Of a stretch of 64,000 nt of DNA, positions 9,046 through 19,575 are shown piece after piece. Under the pieces are notes generated by a model. That model saw only the letters and a list, made by a program, of their open reading frames with translations, was not told the origin of the DNA and did not search any database. This DNA is from Pelagivirga sediminicola (GTDB lineage: Bacteria > Pseudomonadota > Alphaproteobacteria > Rhodobacterales > Rhodobacteraceae). Position 1 is the stretch's first letter. Each line of letters begins with the position of its first letter. The stretch spans positions 339,534-403,533 of the forward strand of contig NZ_QCYH01000003.1 of the NCBI RefSeq assembly GCF_003072125.1. Direction: 5' to 3'. Position numbers and translations under genes: made by a program.

Positions 9046-9765
9046 ATGCCCCGCAAGACCGAAAAACAGCCGCGCCGCCCCGATCCGCTGACACGTCTCG
9101 TGCGGCGGGGCCGCCGCTGGATGATATGGGCGGCGCTGGTCGCGATAAGCTGCGTGGCGCTTGCCTCCGTCGCGCATCGCGTCATTCCGCCCGGCCCGAC
9201 CTATTACATGAAGCAGGAGGCCCGCCGCCTTGGCGCGGTGCGATATCAGTGGACCGCGATGGCGGACATCGCCCCCGTGATGGCCCGGTCCGCCGTGGCC
9301 GCCGAGGATGCCAATTTCTGCGTGCATTGGGGTTTTGACATGCAGGCCATCCGCCAGGTGCTGGAACGCGGGGCCGCGCGCGGCGCATCGACAATCAGCC
9401 AGCAGACGGTCAAGAACGTCTATCTGTGGCAGGGGCGATCCTGGCTGCGCAAGGCGCTGGAGGCGCTCATGACGCCGGTTGTCGAACTGGTCTGGCCCAA
9501 GCGGCGCATTGTCGAGATTTATCTGAATGTCGCGGAATTCGACGAAGGCGTCTTTGGCGTCGACGCGGCCGCGCGCCATTATTTCGGCGTGGCGCCCGCC
9601 GACCTGACGGCGCTTCAGGCCGCACGCCTTGCCGCCGTCCTGCCCGATCCCAAGGGGCGGTCGGCCAGCAAACCCACCGCCTGGCTGCGCAAAAGGACCG
9701 CGTCGATCATGGATGGTGCGGCCACGATCCGCCGCGACGGGCGCGCCCGGTGTTTCGAGGATTGA
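9046..9765 (+). CDS. mtgA: Monofunctional biosynthetic peptidoglycan transglycosylase
   Basis: MtgA polymerises lipid II into glycan strands at the outer face of the inner membrane. The 239-residue protein has one N-terminal membrane anchor (about 26-46) and a single GT51 domain: SAVAAEDANFCVHWGFD with the catalytic glutamate, RGASTISQQTVKN, and KRRIVEIYLNVAEFDEGVFG. There is no transpeptidase domain, so it is the monofunctional form. Confidence 0.95.
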   Translation: MPRKTEKQPRRPDPLTRLVRRGRRWMIWAALVAISCVALASVAHRVIPPGPTYYMKQEARRLGAVRYQWTAMADIAPVMARSAVAAEDANFCVHWGFDMQAIRQVLERGAARGASTISQQTVKNVYLWQGRSWLRKALEALMTPVVELVWPKRRIVEIYLNVAEFDEGVFGVDAAARHYFGVAPADLTALQAARLAAVLPDPKGRSASKPTAWLRKRTASIMDGAATIRRDGRARCFED

Positions 9766-9822
9766 AAACCGCACGCTAAGCAGGCATGGAAGGGCATCAC
9801 TCCAACTGAGGTCCGCCGCGCC

Positions 9823-10488
9823 ATGGCCAAGCTCTACCATGTTCCTTTGTCGCCATTCTGCCGCAAGGTGCGACTCAGCCTTGCCGAGAAGAAAATCGAA
9901 TGCGAGCTGATCGAAGAGCGATACTGGGAAGAGCACCCCGATTTCCATCGCCGCAACCCGGCCCGCAAGGTGCCGATCCTGCGCATTGATGGGCGCACCT
10001 TGCCGGAAAGCGCCGCGATCTGCGAATATCTGGAGGAAAAGTACCCCGAGCCGCCCCTGATGCCGCGCAGCGCCGAAGGCCGCTATGAGGTGCGCCGCCT
10101 TGTGTCGTGGTTTGACGACAAGTTTCACCACGAGGTCACGTCCAAGCTGCTTTATGAGCGAGTCAACAAGAAGATGATGGGCGCCGGCTTTCCCGACAGC
10201 GGCAATGTCAAATCCGGCGCCAAGGCGATCAAGTATCATCTGGACTACATGGCGTGGCTGCTGGACCATCGCCGGTGGCTGGCTGGCGACGTGATGACAC
10301 TGGCAGACTTCGCCGCCGCCGCGCATCTGAGCTCGCTTGATTATATCTCCGACGTCGATTGGCATCGCAGCGACGTGGTCAAGGATTGGTATGCCAAGAT
10401 CAAATCGCGTCCGGCGTTCCGCAGCATCCTGGCCGATCAGGTGCCCGGCTTCCTGCCGCCCAAGCATTATTCGGACCTGGATTTCTGA
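9823..10488 (+). CDS. Glutathione S-transferase family protein
   Basis: A 221-residue cytosolic GST: thioredoxin-like N-terminal domain with [20 protein letters not shown] and the cis-proline region RKVPIL, then [17 protein letters not shown] that binds the glutathione glutamyl group. An all-helical C-terminal domain follows, with [15 protein letters not shown] as N-capping box. The physiological substrate is unknown. It is immediately upstream of queG, with only about 38 bp between, so the two may be co-transcribed. Confidence 0.9.
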   Translation: MAKLYHVPLSPFCRKVRLSLAEKKIECELIEERYWEEHPDFHRRNPARKVPILRIDGRTLPESAAICEYLEEKYPEPPLMPRSAEGRYEVRRLVSWFDDKFHHEVTSKLLYERVNKKMMGAGFPDSGNVKSGAKAIKYHLDYMAWLLDHRRWLAGDVMTLADFAAAAHLSSLDYISDVDWHRSDVVKDWYAKIKSRPAFRSILADQVPGFLPPKHYSDLDF

Positions 10489-10503
10489 ATGCAGGGCGGG
10501 ACC

Positions 10504-10526
10504 GGGTATTTTTACCAAGAAAAGCC
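10504..10526 (+). repeat. Copy of the intergenic GTATTT..CCAAGAAAAGCC element
   Basis: GGGTATTTTTACCAAGAAAA followed by GCC ends exactly against the queG ATG. It is the closest relative of the copies at 16038 and 40557. It takes the place of a ribosome-binding site, since no GGAG-like box is visible. Confidence 0.55.
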
Positions 10527-11600
10527 ATGGACGCGCTAAAGCGGCAACTGGTGGATCAGGCCCATGCCGAGGGGTTTGATCTGGCGAGGATCTGTCGCCC
10601 ATGGGACGTGCCCCAAGTACCTGACCGCCTGCAGACCTTCCTTGAAAAAGAGCGGCACGGCCAGATGCACTGGATGGCCGAGCGTAGCCATTGGCGCGCC
10701 GATCCGGCCGCTTTGTGGCCCGAGGCGCAGTCGGTCATCATGCTGGGCGAAAGCTATACGCCCGAACACGATCCGCTGGAGGTTCTGGGCCGCCGCAGCG
10801 AAGGCGCGATCAGTGTCTATGCGCAGAACAGAGACTATCACGACCTCGTCAAGAAGCGGCTGAAGCGGCTGGCGCGGTGGCTGATCGCGCAGACGTCACC
10901 CGATACCGAGGTGAAGGTTTTTGTCGATACGGCCCCGGTGCCGGAAAAGCCGCTGGGCGCCGCCGCGGGGCTGGGGTGGCAGGGCAAGCATACCAATCTG
11001 GTCAGCCGCGATCTGGGCAGCTGGTTCTTCATAGGCTCGATTTTTACCACTCTGACCTTGGAGGCGGACGCGGCAGAAACCGATCATTGCGGAAGCTGCC
11101 GCGCCTGTCTGGACGTGTGTCCGACCGGCGCCTTTCCGGCGCCCTATCAACTGGATGCGCGGCGCTGCATCTCTTACCTTACGATCGAACATTCCGGTCC
11201 CGTCGCGCCCGAACTGCGCGCCTTGATGGGCAACCGGATCTATGGCTGCGACGATTGTCTGGCGGTCTGTCCGTGGAACAAGTTTGCCAAGGAGGCGCGC
11301 GAGCTGCGGTATCGCGCGCGCGACGATCTTCTGGGCCCGCCTTTGGCGGAGCTGGCCGATCTGGATGACACATCCTTTCGCGCGATGTTTTCCGGCAGCC
11401 CCATAAAACGCATCGGTGTGCTGCGGTTCTTGCGCAATGTGCTCTACGCGATCGGCAATTCGGGCGATCCCGCGCTGCTGCCAGCGGCCGAGCGGCATTG
11501 CGATGCGCAGGATGCGACCGTGGCGGATGCCGCGCGCTGGGCCGTTATGCGGCTGAAGGGCGTCGAAAACGGCATGGATAGCGGGGCAGATCCGGCGTAA
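10527..11600 (+). CDS. queG: Epoxyqueuosine reductase
   Basis: QueG carries out the last step of queuosine synthesis, reducing epoxyqueuosine to queuosine in tRNA. The 357-residue protein has the cobalamin-binding N-terminal domain with VDTAPVPEK (catalytic D134) and two 4Fe-4S clusters: Cys 188, 191, 194, 198 and Cys 214, 241, 244, 248 ([16 protein letters not shown] and [12 protein letters not shown]). The C-terminal region has a HEAT-like helical repeat. The ATG at 10527 lacks a Shine-Dalgarno box but gives the family N-terminus. Confidence 0.95.
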   Translation: MDALKRQLVDQAHAEGFDLARICRPWDVPQVPDRLQTFLEKERHGQMHWMAERSHWRADPAALWPEAQSVIMLGESYTPEHDPLEVLGRRSEGAISVYAQNRDYHDLVKKRLKRLARWLIAQTSPDTEVKVFVDTAPVPEKPLGAAAGLGWQGKHTNLVSRDLGSWFFIGSIFTTLTLEADAAETDHCGSCRACLDVCPTGAFPAPYQLDARRCISYLTIEHSGPVAPELRALMGNRIYGCDDCLAVCPWNKFAKEARELRYRARDDLLGPPLAELADLDDTSFRAMFSGSPIKRIGVLRFLRNVLYAIGNSGDPALLPAAERHCDAQDATVADAARWAVMRLKGVENGMDSGADPA

Positions 11601-11632
11601 CCCATACGCAGGCGTCAAGTTGGGGAAACGAT

Positions 11633-13636
11633 ATGGCGATCTTGTTGGGCGTTGATACGGGCGGAACATATACTGACGCGGTTCTGATCCGCGACGAGGC
11701 AGAGGTGATCGCCAGCGCCAAGGCGCTGACCACGCGGCACGATCTGGCCATCGGCATCGGCGAGGCGGTCGAGAATGTGCTGGCATCCAGCGGCATCAGC
11801 CCTGACCGGATCGCGCTGGCATCCCTGTCTACGACCCTTGCGACCAACGCGTTGGTCGAGGGGCAGGGCGGGCGCGTCGGGCTGATCTATATCGGATTTC
11901 GCGAGCAGGATCTGGACGGGCACGGCCTGCGCGCCGCGCTGGCCGGTGATCCGGCACTGATGCTGGCGGGCGGTCACGATCATGCCGGGTTTCCCGCGCG
12001 TCCGCTTGATACTGGCGCGTTGGAGCAATGGCTGGCGCAGGATCACGGGATTTCCGCCTATGCCGTCGCCGCGCAGTTCGCCACGCGTAATCCCGAGCAC
12101 GAGTTGGAGACCGCGCGCATCATCGCGGAAATGACCGGCCGCCCGGTGTCATGCTCGCATCATCTGTCAGCAAAGCTGAACGGGCCGAAGCGAGCGTTGA
12201 CGGCGCTGCTGAACGCGCGGCTTATCGGCATGATCACACGGCTCATCGGCCGTGCCGAGGAGAAATTGCACGATCTGGGCATCGCGGCGCCCCTGATGGT
12301 GGTGCGTGGGGACGGTGCGCTGATCAGCGCCAAGCAGGCTCAGGAACGCCCTATAGAGACGATTCTCAGCGGTCCTGCCGCGTCGATCGTCGGCGCGCGC
12401 TGGCTGACCGGGGCCGACACCGCGCTTGTCTCCGATATCGGGGGCACGACCACGGATGTCGCCGTTTTGCGCGGCGGCAAGCCGATGATCGACCCCGCCG
12501 GCGCACAGGTCGGCCCCTGGCGCACGATGGTCGAGGCAGTGGGCATGCGCACGACCGGCCTTGGCGGAGACAGCGCGGTGAGCGTTCAGGCCGATGGCCT
12601 GGCGGGCGGCGTGTTTCTGGGCCCGCGCCGCGTGTTGCCTGTTAGCCTGATTGCACATGAATCGCCTGACATCGTGCATCGCACGCTGGATGCGCAGCTG
12701 CGCAATACGGTCCCGGGCGAGCATGACGCGGAGTTCGTCCGGGCGGTTCCCGGCATCGACGGCGGAGGTCTTGCCGAACGCGATGCGGCGCTGCTGGACC
12801 GGATCGCGGGCGGCGGTGTGCAGCCTGTTGGCGCCGTTTTGCGCACGCGGCTGGAGGCGCAGGCGCTGCGCCGTCTGATTGGCCGCGGCTTGATACAGGT
12901 GTCGGGGGTGACGCCGTCGGACGCGAGCCATGTTTTGCGCGGCGCTGGCGCATGGGACACGGAAGCGGCAGAAAAGGCGCTGACGCTTTTGGCGCGCAAG
13001 CGAACCGGATCGGGCAACCAACTGGCGCAAAGCGCCGGGGCCATGGCGCAAATGGTTGTCGACCAGCTGACATTTCAAACCGTTCTGGTGATCCTTGAGA
13101 CGGGTTTCGCCGAAGAAGCCGAACATTTCGGACTGCCGCCCGATCAGCTGGCCCGGCACATCCTGACGCGGCGCGGTCTGGACCGGCACCGGGGGCTGAT
13201 GCGGCTCGATACCGGGCTGAACGTGCCTGTCGTGGGGCTGGGCGCGTCGGCCGGGACATATTATCCGGCTGTCGGCGAACGGTTGGGCTGCGAGATGATA
13301 TTGCCTGAGCATGCGGGCGTGGCCAACGCGATCGGCGCGGTGGTGGGCCGGGTGACGATACGGCGCAGCGGCACGGTGACGTCGCCGGCCGAAGGGCTCT
13401 ACCGCGTGCACCTGGAGACGGGGCCAGAGGATTACGGGGATGCCGAAACCGCGCTGACCGCATTACAGCAAGCGCTGGAAAGCGCGGCGTCGGCGGATGC
13501 GATCGCAGCGGGGGCCGAAGATCTTCAGATCACCGCGACGCGCGATCTGCGCACCGCGCAGGCCGAGGCGCGGCAGGTGTTTCTGGAAGGCGAGATCACG
13601 GTCGAGGCGTCGGGGCGGCCGCGTATTGCGCTGTGA
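11633..13636 (+). CDS. Hydantoinase/oxoprolinase family protein (HyuA-like)
   Basis: The 667-residue protein has the HyuA layout: an N-terminal ASKHA-like domain starting LLGVDTGGTYTDAVLI, then SLSTTLATNALVEGQGG. The middle carries ILSGPAASIVGA and LVSDIGGTTTDVAVLRGG, the second phosphate-binding loop. These enzymes use ATP to open cyclic amides such as 5-oxoproline or hydantoins. No HyuB subunit is adjacent, so its substrate and partner are unclear; a stand-alone subunit with a hydantoinase-like C-terminal region is the best reading. Confidence 0.85.
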   Translation: MAILLGVDTGGTYTDAVLIRDEAEVIASAKALTTRHDLAIGIGEAVENVLASSGISPDRIALASLSTTLATNALVEGQGGRVGLIYIGFREQDLDGHGLRAALAGDPALMLAGGHDHAGFPARPLDTGALEQWLAQDHGISAYAVAAQFATRNPEHELETARIIAEMTGRPVSCSHHLSAKLNGPKRALTALLNARLIGMITRLIGRAEEKLHDLGIAAPLMVVRGDGALISAKQAQERPIETILSGPAASIVGARWLTGADTALVSDIGGTTTDVAVLRGGKPMIDPAGAQVGPWRTMVEAVGMRTTGLGGDSAVSVQADGLAGGVFLGPRRVLPVSLIAHESPDIVHRTLDAQLRNTVPGEHDAEFVRAVPGIDGGGLAERDAALLDRIAGGGVQPVGAVLRTRLEAQALRRLIGRGLIQVSGVTPSDASHVLRGAGAWDTEAAEKALTLLARKRTGSGNQLAQSAGAMAQMVVDQLTFQTVLVILETGFAEEAEHFGLPPDQLARHILTRRGLDRHRGLMRLDTGLNVPVVGLGASAGTYYPAVGERLGCEMILPEHAGVANAIGAVVGRVTIRRSGTVTSPAEGLYRVHLETGPEDYGDAETALTALQQALESAASADAIAAGAEDLQITATRDLRTAQAEARQVFLEGEITVEASGRPRIAL

Positions 13637-13770
13637 TGGCACTGTGATGAATACCCGCGCCGTCCGGGCTTTGGGCGATGCATTCAGATTGCTCATTTTG
13701 AATCGGCATGAAACGCTTTAGCTTGCCAGTCAGACACGACGCGATCCGAATTGACAGAAAGGACATGACC

Positions 13771-14963
13771 ATGAGTGCCAAGAGTGATTTCGACGCAGAT
13801 ATCGGCGCCCGGCTGGACGGGCTGAAGGATGACGGGCTCTACAAGGTCGAGCGGGTGATAACCTCGCCGCAGGCCGGTCGGGTGTCACTCGCCAGCGGCG
13901 ACGAGGTGATCAACCTGTGCGCCAACAACTACCTTGGCCTGGCCAACAACGACCAGATCATCGGCGCCGCGCATGATGCGCTGGACCGTTACGGGTTCGG
14001 CATGGCGTCCGTCCGCTTCATTTGCGGCACAGGCGAGGAGCACAAGGCGCTGGAGGCGCGTATTGCAGAGTTCTTGGGGATGGAGGACAGCATCCTTTAT
14101 CCCAGCTGTTTTGACGCCAATACGGGCCTGTTCGAGACGATTCTCGGCCCCGAGGATGCGATCATCAGTGATGCGCTGAACCATGCCAGCATCATCGACG
14201 GCGTGCGCCTGTGCAAGGCGCAGCGGTATCGCTATGCCAACAGCGACATGGAGGATCTGGAGCGGTGCCTGAGGGAGGCAGAGGGCGCGCGGCATCGGCT
14301 GATCGCGACCGATGGCGTCTTCTCGATGGATGGCTACTATGCCAAGCTGGACCAGATTTGCGATCTGGCGGACAAGTATGACGCGCTGGTGATGGTCGAC
14401 GATTGCCACGCCACCGGCTTTGTCGGGGCGACCGGCCGGGGCAGCCACGAGCATTGCGGCGTCATGGGCCGGGTCGATATCCTGACCGGCACACTGGGCA
14501 AGGCGCTGGGCGGCGCGTCGGGCGGCTATACCGCCGCGTCGGCCAAGGTGGTGGACTGGCTGCGCCAACGCTCGCGGCCATACCTGTTTTCCAACACGCT
14601 GGCGCCGGTGATCGCGTCGGCCTCGCTCAAGATGTTCGAGCTGGTCGAGGACGGGGGCGATCTGCGCGCGCAGCTTTGGGAGAACGCGGCGCATTTCCGT
14701 GATCGCATGACCGATCTTGGGTTCGAGCTGTTGCCGGGAGAGCATGCGATCATCCCCGTCATGCTGCGCGATCCCAAGCTGGCGCAGGACATGGCCGCGA
14801 AGCTGGGCGAACATGGGGTTTATGTCACCGCCTTCAGCTTCCCCGTCGTGCCGAAGGATCAGGACCGCATCCGCACGCAGATGAGTGCGGGACACACCCG
14901 CAAGATGCTGGACGAGGCGATTGCCGCGTTTGAAAAGGTCGGCCGCGAGCTGGGGGTGATCTG

Positions 14964-14964
<1 letters not shown>
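13771..14964 (+). CDS. kbl: Glycine C-acetyltransferase (2-amino-3-ketobutyrate CoA ligase)
   Basis: Kbl cleaves 2-amino-3-ketobutyrate with CoA to glycine and acetyl-CoA, the second step of threonine breakdown. It is a PLP enzyme of the alpha-oxoamine synthase family, and [16 protein letters not shown] carries the PLP lysine. [16 protein letters not shown] and [13 protein letters not shown] are family landmarks. The 397-residue length equals that of the E. coli enzyme. ATG at 13771 is favoured over ATG 13765 because the AAAGGA box is correctly spaced only for the former. Its stop overlaps the tdh start. Confidence 0.95.
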
Positions 14965-16001
<1,037 letters not shown>

Positions 16002-16037
16002 TCCGGCGGCCCGGGCGCGCCGCACCTGTCGGGATTT

Positions 16038-16061
16038 GGGTATTTGGACCAAGAAAAAGCC
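16038..16061 (+). repeat. Copy of the intergenic GTATTT..CCAAGAAAAAGCC element
   Basis: GGGTATTTGGACCAAGAAAA followed by AGCC lies between tdh and msrB. It matches the 10504 copy in 18 or more aligned positions apart from a 1-nt length change in the A run. Confidence 0.55.
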
Positions 16062-16162
16062 CTGGCGGATCAAGCTGGGGTGAGCGGAGTGTAATACCGC
16101 TTGGATTTTGCGGCCGCGCGCCCATTTATCTGACCAATATGCCATGAAACAAGGAGCCTGCC

Positions 16163-16612
16163 ATGAGCCGTTACACCAAAGACCCGGACGCCATCGCCCG
16201 GCTGAGCCCCGAAGAGTACCGCGTCACGCAGCAAAGCGGGACGGAGCGGCCCGGCACCGGCAAGCTGCTGGGGAACAAGGCGCCGGGGATTTATGTCGAT
16301 ATCGTGTCGGGCGAGCCGCTGTTTGCGTCCTCGGACAAGTTCGAGAGCGGCTGCGGCTGGCCCAGTTTCACCAAGCCGATCGAGCCTGCGCATGTCGCCG
16401 AGCTGCGTGACGAAACGCTGGGGATGAGCCGTATCGAAGTGCGCAGCACCCATGGCGACAGCCACCTGGGCCATGTCTTTCCTGATGGGCCGCGCGACAG
16501 GGGCGGGCTGCGCTATTGCATCAATTCGGCCTCGTTGCGCTTCGTGCCGAAGGAGGACATGGAGGCCGAGGGTTACGGCGATTATCTGGACCAGGTGGAG
16601 GATGTGGCATGA
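16163..16612 (+). CDS. msrB: Peptide-methionine (R)-S-oxide reductase
   Basis: MsrB reduces the R epimer of methionine sulfoxide. The 149-residue protein has catalytic Cys119 in [12 protein letters not shown] and a candidate resolving Cys64 in GCGWPSF, with the [14 protein letters not shown] motif between. The CxxC zinc pairs usual in many MsrB proteins are missing ([12 protein letters not shown] where CxxC is expected), so this is the zinc-free form. It overlaps msrA by 4 bases (ATGA), so translation is coupled. Confidence 0.95.
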   Translation: MSRYTKDPDAIARLSPEEYRVTQQSGTERPGTGKLLGNKAPGIYVDIVSGEPLFASSDKFESGCGWPSFTKPIEPAHVAELRDETLGMSRIEVRSTHGDSHLGHVFPDGPRDRGGLRYCINSASLRFVPKEDMEAEGYGDYLDQVEDVA

Positions 16613-17106
16613 GCGAAGAGCGCGCCGTTCTGGCGGGGGGATGTTTTTGGGGGATGGAGGATCTGATCCGCAAGCGTGACGGGGTCATTTCCACGCGCGT
16701 CGGCTATACCGGCGGCGATGTGCCCGATGCCACGTATCGCAATCATGGCACCCATGCGGAGGGGATCGAGATCATGTTCGATCCGGACAAGATCAGCTAT
16801 CGCCAGATTCTCGAGCTGTTTTTTCAGATCCACGATCCGACGACGCTGAACCGGCAGGGCAATGACGTGGGGCTCAGCTATCGCTCGGCGATCTATTACG
16901 TGGATGACGCGCAGCGCGAAGAGGCATTGCGCACCATTCGCGATGTGGAGGCCAGCGGCAAGTGGCCCGGCAAGGTCGTGACCGAGGTCGAGCCCGTGGG
17001 CGATTTCTGGGAGGCGGAGCCGGAACATCAGGATTATCTGGTGCGCGTGCCGAACGGGTATACCTGCCATTTCGTGCGCCCCGATTGGGTTCTGCCGCGC
17101 AGCTGA
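16609..17106 (+). CDS. msrA: Peptide-methionine (S)-S-oxide reductase
   Basis: MsrA reduces the S epimer of methionine sulfoxide and complements MsrB. Catalytic Cys12 sits in the invariant GGCFWG motif near the N-terminus. GYTGG and [11 protein letters not shown] follow, and YRSAIYY marks the active-site floor. The 165-residue length is that of the short, single-domain form without an N-terminal export signal. The start overlaps the msrB stop. Confidence 0.95.
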   Translation: MSEERAVLAGGCFWGMEDLIRKRDGVISTRVGYTGGDVPDATYRNHGTHAEGIEIMFDPDKISYRQILELFFQIHDPTTLNRQGNDVGLSYRSAIYYVDDAQREEALRTIRDVEASGKWPGKVVTEVEPVGDFWEAEPEHQDYLVRVPNGYTCHFVRPDWVLPRS

Positions 17107-17127
17107 CGGCGCGGCGCCTGACCTGAT

Positions 17128-17159
17128 CGCCCGGCCTTGACCTTGTGTCTGGCCGGGCG
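17128..17159 (+). terminator. GC-rich hairpin between msrA and the exporter gene
   Basis: A perfect 9-bp inverted repeat CGCCCGGCC / GGCCGGGCG with a 14-nt loop follows the msrA stop by about 20 bases. No T run follows, so termination may need Rho or it may only stabilise the msrBA message. Confidence 0.45.
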
Positions 17160-17186
17160 CATGCATGGCGCAAAGGGAGCCATGCC

Positions 17187-18110
17187 ATGCAGCCGGTCAA
17201 GGCGATCACGCTGAAATTATGCGCGGTCGTTCTGTTCATCGTAATGTCGTCACTGATCAAGGCGACGTCGGACGCTGTCCCGGCGGGCGAGGCTGTTTTC
17301 TTTCGCTCGCTCTTGGCCATACCGGTCACCTTGATCTGGCTGGTGATGCTGGGCGAGTTGTCTACCGGCCTTCGGGTCCGGTCCGTCTGGGGCCATGTGC
17401 GCCGCGGCGTGACGGGCACCCTTGCCGTGGCGCTGAGCTTTGTGGGATTGGGCCTGTTGCCGCTGCCGGAGGTGACGGCGCTGAACTACAGCTCCTCGCT
17501 GTTGGTGGTGATTTTCGCCGCGCTTTTCCTGGGCGAGAGGGTGGGCATCTTTCGCATCAGCGCCGTTTTGGTCGGGCTGATCGGCGTCATCATCATCCTC
17601 GCGCCGAAGCTGAGCATCTTCGGCGGCGCCCCCGTTCAGCGCACCGAGGTGATCGGCGCCGTCGTGGTTCTGGCCGGCGCCACCTGCGCGGCCTTTGCCC
17701 AGATCACGATCCGCAAACTGGTGCAGACCGAGCATCCCGCCGCGATCGCGTTCTATTTCTCGGTCACGGCGACGGCGCTGTCGCTGCTGAGTGCGCCGTT
17801 CGGCTGGGTCTGGCCCGCTGGATGGCCGTTGGTTCAGCTGATCCTTGCCGGGGTTTTCGGGGGCATGGCGCAGATATTCCTGACGCTGTCCTATCGATAT
17901 GCGGATGCCAGCATCGTGGCGCCGTTCGACTATGCGTCGATGGTATTCGCGCTGGGCATCGGGTATTTCATCTTCGACGAGGTGCCGACCGCCGCAATGC
18001 TGATCGGGGCGGCCCTGATCGCTGCCGCGGGCATCGCGATCATCCTGCGCGAACATCATCTGGGGCTGAAACGGGGCCGCGCCCGCGCGCTGCGCACGCC
18101 GCAAGGGTGA
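17187..18110 (+). CDS. DMT superfamily (EamA) transporter
   Basis: A 307-residue membrane protein with about ten helices in two EamA repeats. PAGEAVFFRSLLAIPVTLIW and LNYSSSLLVVIFAALFLGERVG are characteristic of the first repeat; FDYASMVFALGIGYFIFDE is typical of the second. The C-terminal tail is basic and cytoplasmic (KRGRARALRTPQG). It is more like the RarD/YdcZ-type exporters than the short exporter at 543. The ATG at 17187 follows a GGGAG box. The substrate is unknown. Confidence 0.85.
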   Translation: MQPVKAITLKLCAVVLFIVMSSLIKATSDAVPAGEAVFFRSLLAIPVTLIWLVMLGELSTGLRVRSVWGHVRRGVTGTLAVALSFVGLGLLPLPEVTALNYSSSLLVVIFAALFLGERVGIFRISAVLVGLIGVIIILAPKLSIFGGAPVQRTEVIGAVVVLAGATCAAFAQITIRKLVQTEHPAAIAFYFSVTATALSLLSAPFGWVWPAGWPLVQLILAGVFGGMAQIFLTLSYRYADASIVAPFDYASMVFALGIGYFIFDEVPTAAMLIGAALIAAAGIAIILREHHLGLKRGRARALRTPQG

Positions 18111-18172
18111 TGGAACAGACACGGCAAGCCGCGCGTTTCGGGTGCAACTTCATCTGAAACGCGAGGCATCCA

Positions 18173-19552
18173 ATGACCGACACATTCCAGACGATCAATC
18201 CCGCCACCGGCGAGACCATCCAAAGCTATAGCCACATCAGCAATGACGACATGAACGCCAAGATCGAGGCGTGTCACAAGGCATTCCAGAGCTGGCGCAA
18301 GCAAAGCCATGAGGACCGCGGCAAGGTGCTGAAAGGCATCGGGGCCAAGCTGCGCGAACGCAAGGAAGAGCTGGCGCAACTGATGACCCAAGAGATGGGC
18401 AAGCTGCTGGAACATTCGCGCCAGGAGGTCGATCTTTGCGCCGCCATTTGCGATTATACCGCCGAAAACGGCCCCAAGGAGCTGGCCACAGAAGAGCGCG
18501 AGATCGCCAATGGCAAGCGCGGGCGCGTGGCGCATGCGCCGCTGGGCGTGATCTATGGCATTCAGCCGTGGAATTTTCCGGCCTACCAGGTGGTGCGCTA
18601 CTCCATCGCCAATCTTATGGCCGGTAACGGCGTGCTGCTGAAACATGCGGCGAACGTGACCGGCTCGGGCCTTTTGCTGGAAGAGATCTATCGCGAGGGC
18701 GGCTTGCCCGAGGGACTGTTTACCGCTCTTGTGATTTCCCATGACCAATCCGACAAGGTGATCGACCATGATCTGGTGCGCGGCGTGACCCTGACGGGCA
18801 GCCCTGGTGCGGGCAGTCACGTGGGCGCGCGCGCGGCGAAGGCGCTGAAGAAGTCGGTGCTGGAGCTGGGCTCGAACGACGCTTATCTGGTGCTGGCCGA
18901 CGCGGATCTGGAAACCGCGGTCGAGATTTGTGTGAATGGCCGGATCTACAACAACGGCCAGACCTGCATCGCCGCCAAACGGTTTATCGTGGTTGAGTCG
19001 CAATATGACGCGTTCCGCGATGCCTTTGTCGAGAAGATGAAGGCGATCAAAGCGGGCGATCCCACCAAGGAGGGCACCGATCTGGGCCCGATGGCGCGCG
19101 AGGATCTGCGCGACGATCTGCATGAACAGGTCGAAAAGAGCGTCGCGAAGGGCGCGACCATCCTTTGCGGCGGCGAAATGCCGGGCGGTGATGGCTATTA
19201 CTATCCCTCGACCGTTCTGGCCGATGTGAAGCCGGGCCAGCCTGCCTATGACGAAGAGCTGTTCGGCCCGGTCGCGTCGCTGATCCGCGCCAAGGATGAC
19301 AAGGACGCCATGCGCATCGCCAATGACAGCCGTTTCGGTCTGGGCGGCGGCATCATCTCGCAGGACACCGAGGCGGCCGTGAAGCTGGCCGAGGAGGAGT
19401 TCGACACCGGCATGGTGTTCATCAACGGGTTCGGCATGGCGACGCCGAACATGCCGTTCGGCGGCGTCAAGGATGCCGGGTATGGCCGCGAGCATGGTGG
19501 CTTTGGCATGAAGGAATTCACCAACACCAAGGCCGTGCTTGTGATGAGCTGA
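18173..19552 (+). CDS. NAD(P)-dependent aldehyde dehydrogenase, succinate-semialdehyde type
   Basis: A 459-residue ALDH like E. coli Sad/YneI. IQPWNFPAYQVVRY is the cofactor pocket, TLTGSPGAGSHVG the NAD loop, LELGSNDAYLVL carries the general-base glutamate, and NNGQTCIAAKRF the catalytic cysteine. In its setting beside polyamine uptake and oxidation genes it most likely oxidises succinate semialdehyde to succinate, or the 4-aminobutanal before it. Its substrate is inferred from context. It converges on the oxidase gene. Confidence 0.88.
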   Translation: MTDTFQTINPATGETIQSYSHISNDDMNAKIEACHKAFQSWRKQSHEDRGKVLKGIGAKLRERKEELAQLMTQEMGKLLEHSRQEVDLCAAICDYTAENGPKELATEEREIANGKRGRVAHAPLGVIYGIQPWNFPAYQVVRYSIANLMAGNGVLLKHAANVTGSGLLLEEIYREGGLPEGLFTALVISHDQSDKVIDHDLVRGVTLTGSPGAGSHVGARAAKALKKSVLELGSNDAYLVLADADLETAVEICVNGRIYNNGQTCIAAKRFIVVESQYDAFRDAFVEKMKAIKAGDPTKEGTDLGPMAREDLRDDLHEQVEKSVAKGATILCGGEMPGGDGYYYPSTVLADVKPGQPAYDEELFGPVASLIRAKDDKDAMRIANDSRFGLGGGIISQDTEAAVKLAEEEFDTGMVFINGFGMATPNMPFGGVKDAGYGREHGGFGMKEFTNTKAVLVMS

Positions 19553-19575
19553 CGCTTCTCGCGAGGGGTTCCGGG

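Noticed and set aside
12167..13411. Very long minus-strand open frames opposite the hydantoinase gene
   Set aside because: High-GC antisense frames are expected in this genome; the plus-strand protein has clear ASKHA-type motifs throughout.
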